Under the pieces are notes generated by a model. That model did not search any database. It was not told where the DNA came from and was given only the letters and a program-made list of their open reading frames with translations. The position numbers and the translations under genes are program-made. This document shows positions 17,337-26,300 of a stretch of DNA of 45,873 nucleotides, in pieces. Source of the stretch: Micromonospora sp. HK10 (lineage in GTDB: Bacteria; Actinomycetota; Actinomycetes; Mycobacteriales; Micromonosporaceae); assembly GCF_000982955.1 (NCBI RefSeq), contig NZ_KQ058749.1:1-45873 (forward strand). Direction: 5' to 3'. The stretch's first letter is position 1; each line of letters begins with the position of its first letter.

Positions 17337-20105
17337 CCGGCGACCGCCCTCCGTCTGCAACTCCCACGGCAGGTCGGTGCGGCGCCGGACGTTGAGTTTG
17401 CGGTAGACCCGGGTCAGGTGCTGCTCGACCGTGCTGATCGTGACGAAGAGCTGGTCGGCGATCTCCCGGTTGGTGTGCCCGGACGCCGCCAGGCCGGCCA
17501 CCCGCCGCTCCGCGTCGCTCAGGTCGGTCACCCGTTCCTCGGGCACGACGGGCAGCGCCTCCTCCGTCACGTCCACCCGCACCGTCGCCGGCAGCAGCCG
17601 CCGTACGCTGGCCTCCGCCCCGCACTCGCGTGCCCACAGCTGCGCCTGGCGCGCGGCGGCCTCGGCCTGCGGCCGGGCGCCGAGCAGCTCCTGGGTGCGG
17701 CTGATGTCGGCGAAGACCATGGCCAGGGTCAGCCGGTCGCTGGACGCCTCGAAGTGGGTCAGCGCCTCGTGCAGCAGGGCCAACCGTTCGGCGGGCGCGA
17801 CGGCGGCGGCCATCACCCGCAGGGTCAGCCCGCGCGTCCGGTGCTGCCCGGGCGCGAGCAGGTCCAGCTGCTCGCGCAGCAGCTCCCGGGCCGGCCCGGG
17901 CCGGCCGAGCGCCAGCAGGGCCAGGGCGGCGTCGCTGCGCCACGGCAGCATCGCCGGTTCGTCCCGGCCCCACCGGCGCAACATCTCCCCGCACCGTTCG
18001 AAGTCCGCCAGGGCGGCCGGGGCGTCCCGGGCGGCCAGGTGGTAACGCCCCCGGGCGTGCAGGTACGTCAGGCCGAACGAGGTCTGGAACAGCCCCGGGG
18101 GCATCGCCACCCCGAGACACGCGGCGGCCTCGTCCAGGTTGCCCAACCCCACCGCGGTCAGGATCAACGTGGCGATCGGGATCGCCAGGGCCACCCCCCA
18201 GCTAGCCGCCGGCAGCAGCTTCAGCGCGTCGTTGGCCTGCTGCTGCGCCTCCCGGAGGTTGCCCTGCCGGCCGAGGATGCCGGCCCGCATCGCGGTCAGC
18301 AGGGCCTGCCACGTCGGTGCCCGCCGGTTGCCGACCGCCCGCAGCAGCCGGTCGCACCATGAGTCGGCCTTCTCCAGCTCGTCGGCGTACATCAGGGTGG
18401 CCAGCGAGGTGACGATCGTGCCGAGGGTCAGCTCGTCCGGGTCGCACTTGGCCAGCAGCTGCTCGGACCGGGTCACGCCGTCGCCGTGCGGCGTGGCGTC
18501 GGCCAGCGCGTCCACCCGGTGCAGGGTCGGGTCGGCGAGCACCCGCGCCGGGCGTACCAGGGCGGAGCGGGGCTGGTGATCCTCCAGCAGGCGTCCCAGT
18601 TCGGGGAAGGCGTGGCCGAGCCACGGGCGGAGCGCCGCGATGGTGACCGCCGCCTCGCCGCTGGGCGGGCCCGGCCGCTCCACCAGCCGGGTCAGCGCCG
18701 CGCGTGCCGTGTCCAGCTGGCCCGACCAGAGCAGGAACTCGATGACGATGGCCTCGTGCCGGCCGCTGATCAGCCCTTGCCGCAGGGCGTCGACCAGGTC
18801 CGGCAGGTGCCGGCTGGCGGTGCCCGGATCGATCCGCCACTCCACGGCGGCCAGCGTGGTGCGGATGGCGGCCCGCTGCCGTGCGTCCGAGCACTGGGCG
18901 TCGGCCAACCGCAGGCAGCTCAACGCCAGGTCCAGCTCGCCACCCGCGAGGGCCTGCTCGGCGGCGTCGGTGAGCACCCCGATCGTCCACTCCGCGCTCG
19001 GATGGCCGGCGCTGACCAGGTGCCGCGCGGTCTCCAGCGGCGGATCGCCCTGCCGGTGCCGCAGGACGGCGGCGCGGGCGTGCAGGTTCACCAGGTCCTC
19101 GGCGTCGAGGGTCTCCAGGACCGCGGCCCGGGCGCGGGGATGCCGGAAACCGTCGAAGCCGAGCAGGCCGGCCGTGCGCAGCGCGATCATCGCCTCGTCG
19201 ACCAGCACGGCGTGCACGTCCAGCAGGTCGGCGACCAGCGCCGCGTCGTTCTCGCCGCCGAGCAGCGCCACGCCCTGGGCCACCCGGCGGACGATCCCGT
19301 CGGTGCGGTGCAGGCAGGAGAGCACCGCGCGGGTGAACCCGTCACCCACCAGCAGCCCGGCCGCCGGCTCCCCGGCGGGGCGCCGGTTGTCCAGCAGCAG
19401 CCCGCGGGCCAGCAGCGGATTGCCGCCGGTGAGCGCATGCGCCTCGGCGGCCACGCCGGGCCGCTCCCGCATGCCGGGCACCTCGGCGAGCAGGGCCGCC
19501 AGACCGGAACGGGACAGCGGGACGAGCCGGATCCGCCGGCAGTGCGGCATCCGCAGCAGCTCACCGCGGAGCGCCGAACGCCCCGGGTCGGCGTCGGCGG
19601 AGAGGGTGAACACCAGCATCACCCGGCCGGTGCTGGCCCGGCGGGCCAGGAACAGCAGGGTGGTCAGCGACGAGACGTCGGCGTACTGGAGGTCGTCGAC
19701 CACGATGACGATCGGCCGGGCCTGGGCCAGGGTGGCCAGCTCGCTCCAGAGGCCGTGCAGGACCGCCGGGCGGACCTGGTGGGCGTCGTCGGCGCCGTGC
19801 ATGTGCAGCGTGGCGGTGAGCACCGCGTTCTCGGTGAGCTGGCGCAGCGCCGCCGAGTGCGGCTCGGCCTGCCGCATGAGCTGGGCGACCACCCCGAGCG
19901 GGCGATCCCGGTGGCCGCGGGTGGCGGTGGCCGAGAGCAGCACCGCGCCCCGCTCGCTCGCGGCCCGGGCGAAGGCCTGGACCAGATCGGTCTTGCCGAC
20001 CGCCGTGGGGCCGCTGACCAGGACGACCCGCCCGTCGCCGCCGGTGGTGCTGGACAACTCGCCGATCAACGAGTTCAGCTCGTCGGTCCGCTCGATCAAG
20101 GTCAT
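17331..20105 (-). CDS. LuxR-family (LAL) ATPase transcriptional regulator, second copy
   Basis: Protein of about 924 residues built like the regulator at 11954-14707. Walker A is GPTAVGKT at 32-39, Walker B is IVIVVDDLQYADVSS, a long helical middle follows, and the C-terminal LuxR helix-turn-helix is LSDAERRVAGLAASG, TNREIADQLFVTISTVEQHL. ATG 20103-20105 is chosen because the family-like start (TLIERTDELNSLI) begins there; an upstream TTG at 20211-20213 would add 36 residues without resemblance. It is divergent from the deoxysugar gene at 20383 and the Tc toxin genes beyond it, so those are its most obvious possible targets, together with the PKS genes. The two recognition helices are nearly identical to those of the first copy, so both may read the same sites. 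Confidence 0.93.
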   Translation of the reverse strand: MTLIERTDELNSLIGELSSTTGGDGRVVLVSGPTAVGKTDLVQAFARAASERGAVLLSATATRGHRDRPLGVVAQLMRQAEPHSAALRQLTENAVLTATLHMHGADDAHQVRPAVLHGLWSELATLAQARPIVIVVDDLQYADVSSLTTLLFLARRASTGRVMLVFTLSADADPGRSALRGELLRMPHCRRIRLVPLSRSGLAALLAEVPGMRERPGVAAEAHALTGGNPLLARGLLLDNRRPAGEPAAGLLVGDGFTRAVLSCLHRTDGIVRRVAQGVALLGGENDAALVADLLDVHAVLVDEAMIALRTAGLLGFDGFRHPRARAAVLETLDAEDLVNLHARAAVLRHRQGDPPLETARHLVSAGHPSAEWTIGVLTDAAEQALAGGELDLALSCLRLADAQCSDARQRAAIRTTLAAVEWRIDPGTASRHLPDLVDALRQGLISGRHEAIVIEFLLWSGQLDTARAALTRLVERPGPPSGEAAVTIAALRPWLGHAFPELGRLLEDHQPRSALVRPARVLADPTLHRVDALADATPHGDGVTRSEQLLAKCDPDELTLGTIVTSLATLMYADELEKADSWCDRLLRAVGNRRAPTWQALLTAMRAGILGRQGNLREAQQQANDALKLLPAASWGVALAIPIATLILTAVGLGNLDEAAACLGVAMPPGLFQTSFGLTYLHARGRYHLAARDAPAALADFERCGEMLRRWGRDEPAMLPWRSDAALALLALGRPGPARELLREQLDLLAPGQHRTRGLTLRVMAAAVAPAERLALLHEALTHFEASSDRLTLAMVFADISRTQELLGARPQAEAAARQAQLWARECGAEASVRRLLPATVRVDVTEEALPVVPEERVTDLSDAERRVAGLAASGHTNREIADQLFVTISTVEQHLTRVYRKLNVRRRTDLPWELQTEGGRRG

Positions 20106-20382
20106 CCTCGAACGCCCCCGGTCGACCCGTTGTTGTTCCTCCGTTGCGGCTCGCAAAGAGTGACCGCGCGACAGTGCCGAGTGAAGTTTGCCCGCCGCGT
20201 GTTTCCACCGCAATACCTGTCGATGGCCGCCACCGTACGCCGGATCGGCAAGCCGGCGGCCCGCTCACCGCCCGCCGGACGGCCCGTCGGCGGGGGGTGT
20301 TGGGTCGGCTTTGTGGATCCTTCAGGTCCCGATGGTGCGCTCGGCGACGACACCGCGGCGATCGGGCGAGGGGCGGACGGGC
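20106..20382. other. Divergent intergenic region between LAL and epimerase genes
   Basis: No gene supported. The segment around 20150-20250 is AT-richer and must contain the promoters of the LAL gene (minus) and of the plus-strand epimerase-glycosyltransferase-SDR run. I see no clear -35/-10 pair. Confidence 0.35.
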
Positions 20383-21123
20383 ATGGAGGTGGTGGGGCGG
20401 GGTTTTCTCGGCCGCGGCCTGGCCCGGCTGGCCGACGCGCACCCGGACGTGACCGTCCTGGCCGCCGGCGTCTCCAGCACCCGCACCGCCACCGCCGAGG
20501 AGTACCACCGTGACCGGTGCCGGGTCGCCGAGGTGGCCGCGCGGTGCCGCCGCGACGGCCGGCTGCTGGTCTACCTCTCCTCGGCCGCGGCCGACGTGTA
20601 CGGCGCGCCCGGCTGCCCGGGCCGGGAGGACGAGCCGGTCACCCCGCGCTCGCCGTACGGGCGGCACAAGCTCGGCCTGGAACTGCTGGTACGCGACTCG
20701 GGAGTGCGCCATCTCACGCTGCGCCTCGGTTACGTGGTGGGCCCGGACCAGCCGGACCACCAGCTGCTGCCCTTCCTGACCCGGGCGGTCCTCGCCGGGC
20801 AGGTCGACGTCTTCCGGGGCGCGCACCGGGACCTGATCGCGTTGGACGACGTGGTGCACATCCTCGACGGCCTGCTCGTCGCCGGGGTGGCCGGCCAGGT
20901 GGTCAATGTGGCCTCCGGCCGCGCGGTGCCGGTGGAGGACATCGTCGACCACCTGGAGCGGCGGCTCGGCGTGCACGCCCGGCGGCGCTTCGTCGACGGC
21001 CACCAGCGGTACCGGGTCTCCCTGGCGAAGCTGCGCCGGCTGCTGCCCGACCTGCCCGAGTTCGGCCCGCTCTACTACCGGGACGTCATCGACCGGCACC
21101 TCGCCCTGAGCCGGTCGGCCTGA
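20383..21123 (+). CDS. NAD-dependent epimerase/dehydratase (deoxysugar-type)
   Basis: Protein of about 246 residues, an extended short-chain dehydrogenase of the nucleotide-sugar type. The Rossmann glycine motif is at the very start (EVVGRGFLGRGLA), followed by LVYLSSAAADVYG and the catalytic YGRHK (Y-x3-K) in SPYGRHKLGLEL. It is shorter than most dTDP-sugar epimerases (about 320), like the compact 4-ketoreductase/epimerase forms in antibiotic deoxysugar pathways. ATG 20383 has GAGGGG about 12 bases upstream; an earlier start in the frame would only add non-family sequence. It is followed after 26 bp by the glycosyltransferase, so it probably makes or finishes the dTDP-sugar used by that enzyme. 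The substrate cannot be read from the sequence. Confidence 0.85.
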   Translation: MEVVGRGFLGRGLARLADAHPDVTVLAAGVSSTRTATAEEYHRDRCRVAEVAARCRRDGRLLVYLSSAAADVYGAPGCPGREDEPVTPRSPYGRHKLGLELLVRDSGVRHLTLRLGYVVGPDQPDHQLLPFLTRAVLAGQVDVFRGAHRDLIALDDVVHILDGLLVAGVAGQVVNVASGRAVPVEDIVDHLERRLGVHARRRFVDGHQRYRVSLAKLRRLLPDLPEFGPLYYRDVIDRHLALSRSA

Positions 21124-21149
21124 CCGGCCGCCCCACCGAGGAGGTACCC

Positions 21150-22355
21150 GTGCGAGTCCTGTTCATCCCGATGGCCTGGTCCAGCCACTACTACCCGATG
21201 GTGCCGCTGGCCTGGGCGTTCCGGGCCGCCGGGCACGAGGTGCGGGTGGCCGGGCAGCCGCCGGTGGTGGAGCCGGTGCTGCGCTCCGGGCTGGTGGTGG
21301 CGCCCGTCGGCGCCGGGTACGACCTGATGGCCGGCGTGGCCGGGCTCAACGACCGGATCCGGCAGGCCCGCGGCCGGATGCCGGCCAGCGTCGAGGGCAT
21401 GCGCGCGCTGCCCCCGCAGGTGCTGCGCGACTTCCGCAACCTCCAGTACGTCCCGCACGTGTCGGCCGCCACCGCGATGGCCGACGAACTGGTCGACCTG
21501 GTCCGCCGCTGGCGCCCCGACCTGGTGGTCACCGACCCGGTGACGCTGGTCGGGCCGGTGGTCGCGGCGGCCGCCGGCTGCCCGCTGGTGCACCACCTGT
21601 GGGGCCCGTACATGCCGGGGCTGGACCACTTCCCGGGCCTGGGCGCCGACCCCGCCGAGTGGCCCGCCGAGCTGCGTGCCCTCTACGCCCGCCTGGGGGT
21701 GCCCGAGCGGCCCCGGTACGCGGCGGCCACCGTCGACCCGTGCCCGGCGAGCCTGCAGAGCGTCGACCTGCCGGACCGGGTCCCGGTGCGCTACGTGCCG
21801 TACAACGGCTCGGGTGCGGTGCCGGCCGGGCTGGCCGAGCCGGCCGACCGCCCCCGGGTCTGCGTGTCGTGGAGCATGTCGAACACGCTCGCGGTCGGCG
21901 CCGACGGCTTCCAGGTCCCGGAGATCATCGCCGCGCTGCGCCGGCTCGACGTGGAGATCGTGGTCACCGTCAAGGAGTCCGACCGGGCGGCGCTCGGCGA
22001 CCCGGGCGCCGGGGTGCGGCTGCTGACCGAGACGCCGCTGCACCTCATCCTGCCCGGCTGCGCCGCGGCGGTGCACCACGCCGGGGCCGGCACCATGCTC
22101 ACCGCCGCGGTCTGCGCCGTACCGCAGGTGCTGGTGACGCCGGTGCCGGATCAGACGTTCAACGCCGAGCGGCTCGCCGCCACCGGCGCGGGCGTCGCCC
22201 TGAAGGCCGACGCGACCACGGTGGACGACATCGCCGCCGCGGTCGCCACGGTGCTCGCCGACCCGGGCTGGGCGGGTGCGGCCGCCCGGCTGCGGGCCGA
22301 GATCGCCGCCCAGCCCAGTCCGGCCGAGGCGGTGTCCACGCTGACCCGGTGGTGA
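21150..22355 (+). CDS. Macrolide-type glycosyltransferase (GT1, EryCIII-like)
   Basis: Protein of 401 residues of the GT-B type that moves deoxysugars from dTDP donors to polyketide aglycones. It opens VRVLFIPMAWSSHYYPMVPL, has a central DUF1205-like region (VPYNGSGAVPAGL, then VCVSWSMSN) and the C-terminal donor-binding motif HHAGAGTMLTAAVCAVPQV followed by PDQTFNAERLAATGAG. The GTG start at 21150 has GAGGAGG six bases upstream. Relatives of the EryCIII/DesVII group often need a P450-like helper protein; none is present in the window. It follows the epimerase closely and precedes the SDR, which supports a sugar attachment step for the polyketide of the right-hand PKS. Confidence 0.9.
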   Translation: MRVLFIPMAWSSHYYPMVPLAWAFRAAGHEVRVAGQPPVVEPVLRSGLVVAPVGAGYDLMAGVAGLNDRIRQARGRMPASVEGMRALPPQVLRDFRNLQYVPHVSAATAMADELVDLVRRWRPDLVVTDPVTLVGPVVAAAAGCPLVHHLWGPYMPGLDHFPGLGADPAEWPAELRALYARLGVPERPRYAAATVDPCPASLQSVDLPDRVPVRYVPYNGSGAVPAGLAEPADRPRVCVSWSMSNTLAVGADGFQVPEIIAALRRLDVEIVVTVKESDRAALGDPGAGVRLLTETPLHLILPGCAAAVHHAGAGTMLTAAVCAVPQVLVTPVPDQTFNAERLAATGAGVALKADATTVDDIAAAVATVLADPGWAGAAARLRAEIAAQPSPAEAVSTLTRW

Positions 22356-22422
22356 GCCGGCGGCGCACGCAGATGGGGAGCTGGTTCGTGGCCGCGCGCC
22401 CGGACCGAAGGAAGGGGTCGAC

Positions 22423-23220
22423 GTGACGGAACGACAGGTCTTCGCGCCGGATGCGCTGGCCGGGCAGGTCGCGGTGGTGACCGGCGGCGGCACCGGCATC
22501 GGGTACGGCATCAGCCGGGCGCTGCTGCGGCACGGCGCCACCGTGGCGATCGCGTCCCGCAACGCCGAGCGGCTCGCCGCGGCGGCCGAGACGTTGAAGG
22601 TGGACACCGGTGGCACCTGCGTGGCGGTGCCCTGCGACGTACGCGAGGAGGGGGCCGTGCGGGCCCTGGCCCGCAGCGTCCGCGAGCAGCTCGGCCCGGT
22701 GTCCCTGGTGGTGAACAACGCGGCCGGCAACTTCCGGATGGCGGCGGAGAAGGTCAGCGCGCGGGGTTTCCGCACCGTGGTGGACATCGACCTGTTCGGC
22801 ACCTTTTACGTCAGCCAGGCCTTCGTCCGGGACATGATCAGCGCCGGCGGTGGCACCATCATCTCGATCCTCATGCCGGATCCGGAGCGGGGCTTCCCGC
22901 TCTACTCGCCGGCCGGCGCGGCGAAGTCGGCGATCCTCTCGCTGACCCGCTCCTGGGCGCGCGAGTGGGGGCCGCACGGCATCCGGGTCAACGCGATCGG
23001 CCCCGGCCCCATCCCCACCGAAGGGGTGGCGGTGAACATGATGGGCATGTCGTCGCAGGAGAGCGCGGACGTGTTCGGCAACATGCGCGACACCCTGCCG
23101 CTGCGCCGGCTGGGCACCGCCGACGACGTGGCCGCCGCGGTGGTCTTCCTGGCCTCGCCGGCCGGTTCGTGGATCACCGGCAACCTGCTCAACGTGGACG
23201 GTGGCGTCTCGCTGCCCTGA
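22423..23220 (+). CDS. SDR oxidoreductase, 2,4-dienoyl-CoA reductase-like
   Basis: Protein of 265 residues with the SDR cofactor motif VVTGGGTGIGYGI, a DVRE segment and NNAAGNF. The active site does not show the classical Y-x3-K; instead it reads YSPAGAAKSAIL followed by SWAREWGPHGIRVNAIGPGPI. A Ser-xx-xx-Lys spacing with PGPI after it is how 2,4-dienoyl-CoA reductase-type SDRs look. It ends LLNVDGGVSLP as usual for the family. GTG 22423 has GAAGGAAGGGG upstream. It lies between the glycosyltransferase and the Tc toxin gene on the same strand, so it is probably a tailoring or fatty/polyketide acyl reductase; the substrate is unknown. Confidence 0.85.
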   Translation: MTERQVFAPDALAGQVAVVTGGGTGIGYGISRALLRHGATVAIASRNAERLAAAAETLKVDTGGTCVAVPCDVREEGAVRALARSVREQLGPVSLVVNNAAGNFRMAAEKVSARGFRTVVDIDLFGTFYVSQAFVRDMISAGGGTIISILMPDPERGFPLYSPAGAAKSAILSLTRSWAREWGPHGIRVNAIGPGPIPTEGVAVNMMGMSSQESADVFGNMRDTLPLRRLGTADDVAAAVVFLASPAGSWITGNLLNVDGGVSLP

Positions 23221-23285
23221 CGGCGCCGGTCGGTTCCCGGATAGCCGGACGGGCAGCTACCCGACAGATCCGCGCCGCCGCCGGC

Positions 23286-23298
23286 CCGACACTGTCGG
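23286..23298. promoter_or_regulatory. Inverted repeat upstream of the Tc toxin genes
   Basis: CCGACA-C-TGTCGG, a perfect 6+1+6 inverted repeat in the 138-bp gap before the TcB-TcC gene, with another CCGACA about 25 bases upstream. It could be an operator, but short GC-rich palindromes are common here. Confidence 0.25.
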
Positions 23299-23358
23299 CG
23301 AGGATCGATGTGGCGCCGGCCGGGCGGGACGTCGAGCCAACCGAGGGGGCGCGGCGGC

Positions 23359-26300
23359 ATGGGTGACGGCGGCGGCACGGATCCGGTCGCGGGTGGCGCG
23401 GTGATCTCGCTGCCGACGGGAGGCGGCGCGGTCAAGGGCATGGGCGAGGCGTTCTCGGCCGACCTCTTGACCGGCACCGGCAACCTCTCGGTCCCGCTCG
23501 CCATCCCGCCCGGCCGCCGTGGCGTGCAGCCCACGCTCGCGCTCGGCTACAGCACCGGGCACGGCAACGGACCGTTCGGGCTGGGCTGGGCGTTGAGCCT
23601 GCCCGGGATCACCCGCAAGACGTCGCGCGGGGTGCCGCGGTATCAAGGCGACGACACGTTCCTGCTGTCCGGGGCCGAGGACCTGGTGCCGGTGTCCGGG
23701 GCCGAGCCGGGCCGGACCCGCTACCGCCCCCGGACCGAGGGACTGTTCGCCCGGATCGAGCACGTCCGCGACGACACCGGCGACTACTGGGCGGTACGCG
23801 ACCGCAGCGGGCTGCTGACCCACTACGGGACGCCGCACCGGGCCGCCGGCGAGCCCGACCCCGCGACCGTACGCGACCCGGACCGCGCCGACCGGATCTT
23901 CGGCTGGCGGGTGACCGGGACCGTGGACCCGCTGGGCAACCAGGTCCGCTACACCTATCTGCGGGACCGGGGCGAGACCGAGGGGCACCGCTGGGATCAG
24001 CCGCTGCTGTCCCGCATCGAGTACGTCGACTACGGTGACCCGGCCCAGCCGTCGTTCCTGGTCGCCGTGCTGTTCGAGTACGAGCCGAGGCCCGACCCGT
24101 TCTCGGACCACCGGGCCGGCTTCGAGGTCCGCACGTCGCTGCGCTGCCGGGCCGTGCGGGTGGTCACCCGAGCCGCCGACGGGCAGCAGCGGGTGGCCCG
24201 CGAGTACCGGTTGGCGTACGCGCAGGCCGGGTTCACCGGCGTGTCGCTGCTCACCGGCGTCGAGGTGGTCGGGATCGACGAGTCCGGCCCGGCGCGGCGC
24301 GAGGAGGCGCTGCCGTCCCTGACGTTCGGCTACTCCGGGTTCGACCCGGCCGGCCGCCGCTTCACCCCGATCAGCGGGCCGGGGCTGCCGATGAGCCCGC
24401 TGCACGACCCGGAGCTGGCCCTCGTCGACCTGCGCGGCAACGGGCTGCCCGACCTGGTCGAGCTGGGCGCCGGCTGGCGGTCCTGGCGCAACCGCGGCGA
24501 CGGGCGGTTCGACCTGCCGCGACCGGTCGACGAGGCGCCGCCGGTCGCGCTGAGCCAGGCGGGCGTACGGTTCCTCGACGCGGACGGCGACGGGCGCCCC
24601 GACCTGCTCGTCACCTCCGGCGCGCGCAGCGGCTACTTCCCGCTGAGCTTCGGGGCGGGCAGCGCCGGTCCCGGCTGGAGCCGGTCCTCGTTCCGGCCGT
24701 ACCGCCAGGCGCCGAGCGTGGACCTCGCCGACCCGGCCGTCCGGCTGGTCGACCTCGACGGCGACGGGCTCACCGACGTGCTGCGTTCGGGCACCCGGCT
24801 GGAGTGCTGGTTCAACGACGCCGATCCCCGGCGGGCCTGGCAGCGTACCGCCGTGGCGGCCGGACCGGCGGTCGACCTGTCCGATCCGCAGGTCCGCCTC
24901 GCCGACATGACCGGCGACGGTCTGCAGGACATCGTGCTCGTCCGGGACGGCAACGTGACGTACTGGCCGAACCTCGGCCACGGGCGCTGGGGGCCGGCCG
25001 TCCAGATGCGGCACGCGCCCCGGCTGCCGCCCGGGTACGACCCGCGGCGGCTGCTGCTCGGCGACGTGGACGGCGACGGCGTGGCCGATCTCGTCTACCT
25101 CGACCACGGCCGGGTCCTGCTCTGGGGCAACCAGGCCGGCAACGGCTGGACCGAGCACCCGGTCACCGTCACCGGCACCCCGGACCTGGTCGACTCGGAC
25201 GCCGTCCAGCTCGCCGACCTGCTCGGCACCGGGATGGCCGGGCTGCTGTGGAGCCGGGCCGCGGCCGGCACCCACCGGGTGGCTCCCCGGTTCCTGGACC
25301 TGACCGGCGGGGTGAAGCCCTACCTGCTGTCCAGCGTCGACAACCAGCTGGGCGCGCGGACCACGGTGGACTACCGGCCGTCGACCGTCGACTACCGCCG
25401 GGACGAGGCCGACCCGGCCACCCGGTGGCGCACCCCGCTGCCGTACCCGGTGCAGGTGGTGGCCCGCGTCCGGTCCACCGACCAGATCTCCGGCGGGCAG
25501 GTCAGCCGCGAGTACCGCTACCACCACGGCTACTGGGACGGGGTGGACCGGGAGTTCCGCGGCTTCGCCATGGTCGAGCAGCTGGACGCCGAGACGGTCG
25601 ACCCGCCGGAGGCGTACGACACCGCACCGACGCTGACGAAGACCTGGTTCCACGTCGGGCCCGTCACCGCCGCCGACGCCGCCGACTGGGCGGAGCTGGA
25701 GCTGGGCCACGAGTACTGGCCGGGCGACCCGGCGCGGCTCACCCGCCCCGCCGGGATGGCCGGGTGGCTGGCCGGGCTGGCCCGGCCGGACCGCCGCGAC
25801 GCGCTGCGGGCGCTGCGCGGCCAGGTGCTGCGCACCGAGCTGTACGCGCGGGACGGCGGCGCGCGGCAGCACCGGCCGTACACGGTGACCGAGGCGCTGT
25901 CCGGGCTGCGCGAGGAGCCGGCCGCCGGCCCGCGGCGGGTCTTCTTCCCGTACCCGGTGGCGCGGCGGGTCACCCAGTGGGAGCGCGGCGACGAGCCGAT
26001 GACCCGGATCACCGTCAGCACCGAGCCGGACGGGTACGGCAACCCCACCGGCCAGCTGGACGTCGCCGTGCCACGCGGGCGGGACCCCTGGTCCACCGGC
26101 CCGGTGGCCGCCGAGCCCTACCTCGCCACCTACGCCACCACCCGGTACGCCCAGCGCGACGACGCCGAGCGGTACCTCGTCGACCGGGTCTGCGAGACGC
26201 GCTGCGTCGAGGTGGGCGACGACGGTCGGCAGAGCGTGGCCGCGCTGCGGGACGCGGTCCTCGCGGGGACCGCGCCGCTGCGGGTGGTCGGCCACGCCCG

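Noticed and set aside
20106..20213. N-terminal extension of the second LAL protein from TTG 20211-20213
   Set aside because: The added 36 residues do not resemble LAL proteins; the normal family start is at ATG 20105.
18486..20513. Long plus-strand frame opposite the second LAL gene
   Set aside because: Shadow frame; the minus strand has Walker and LuxR motifs.
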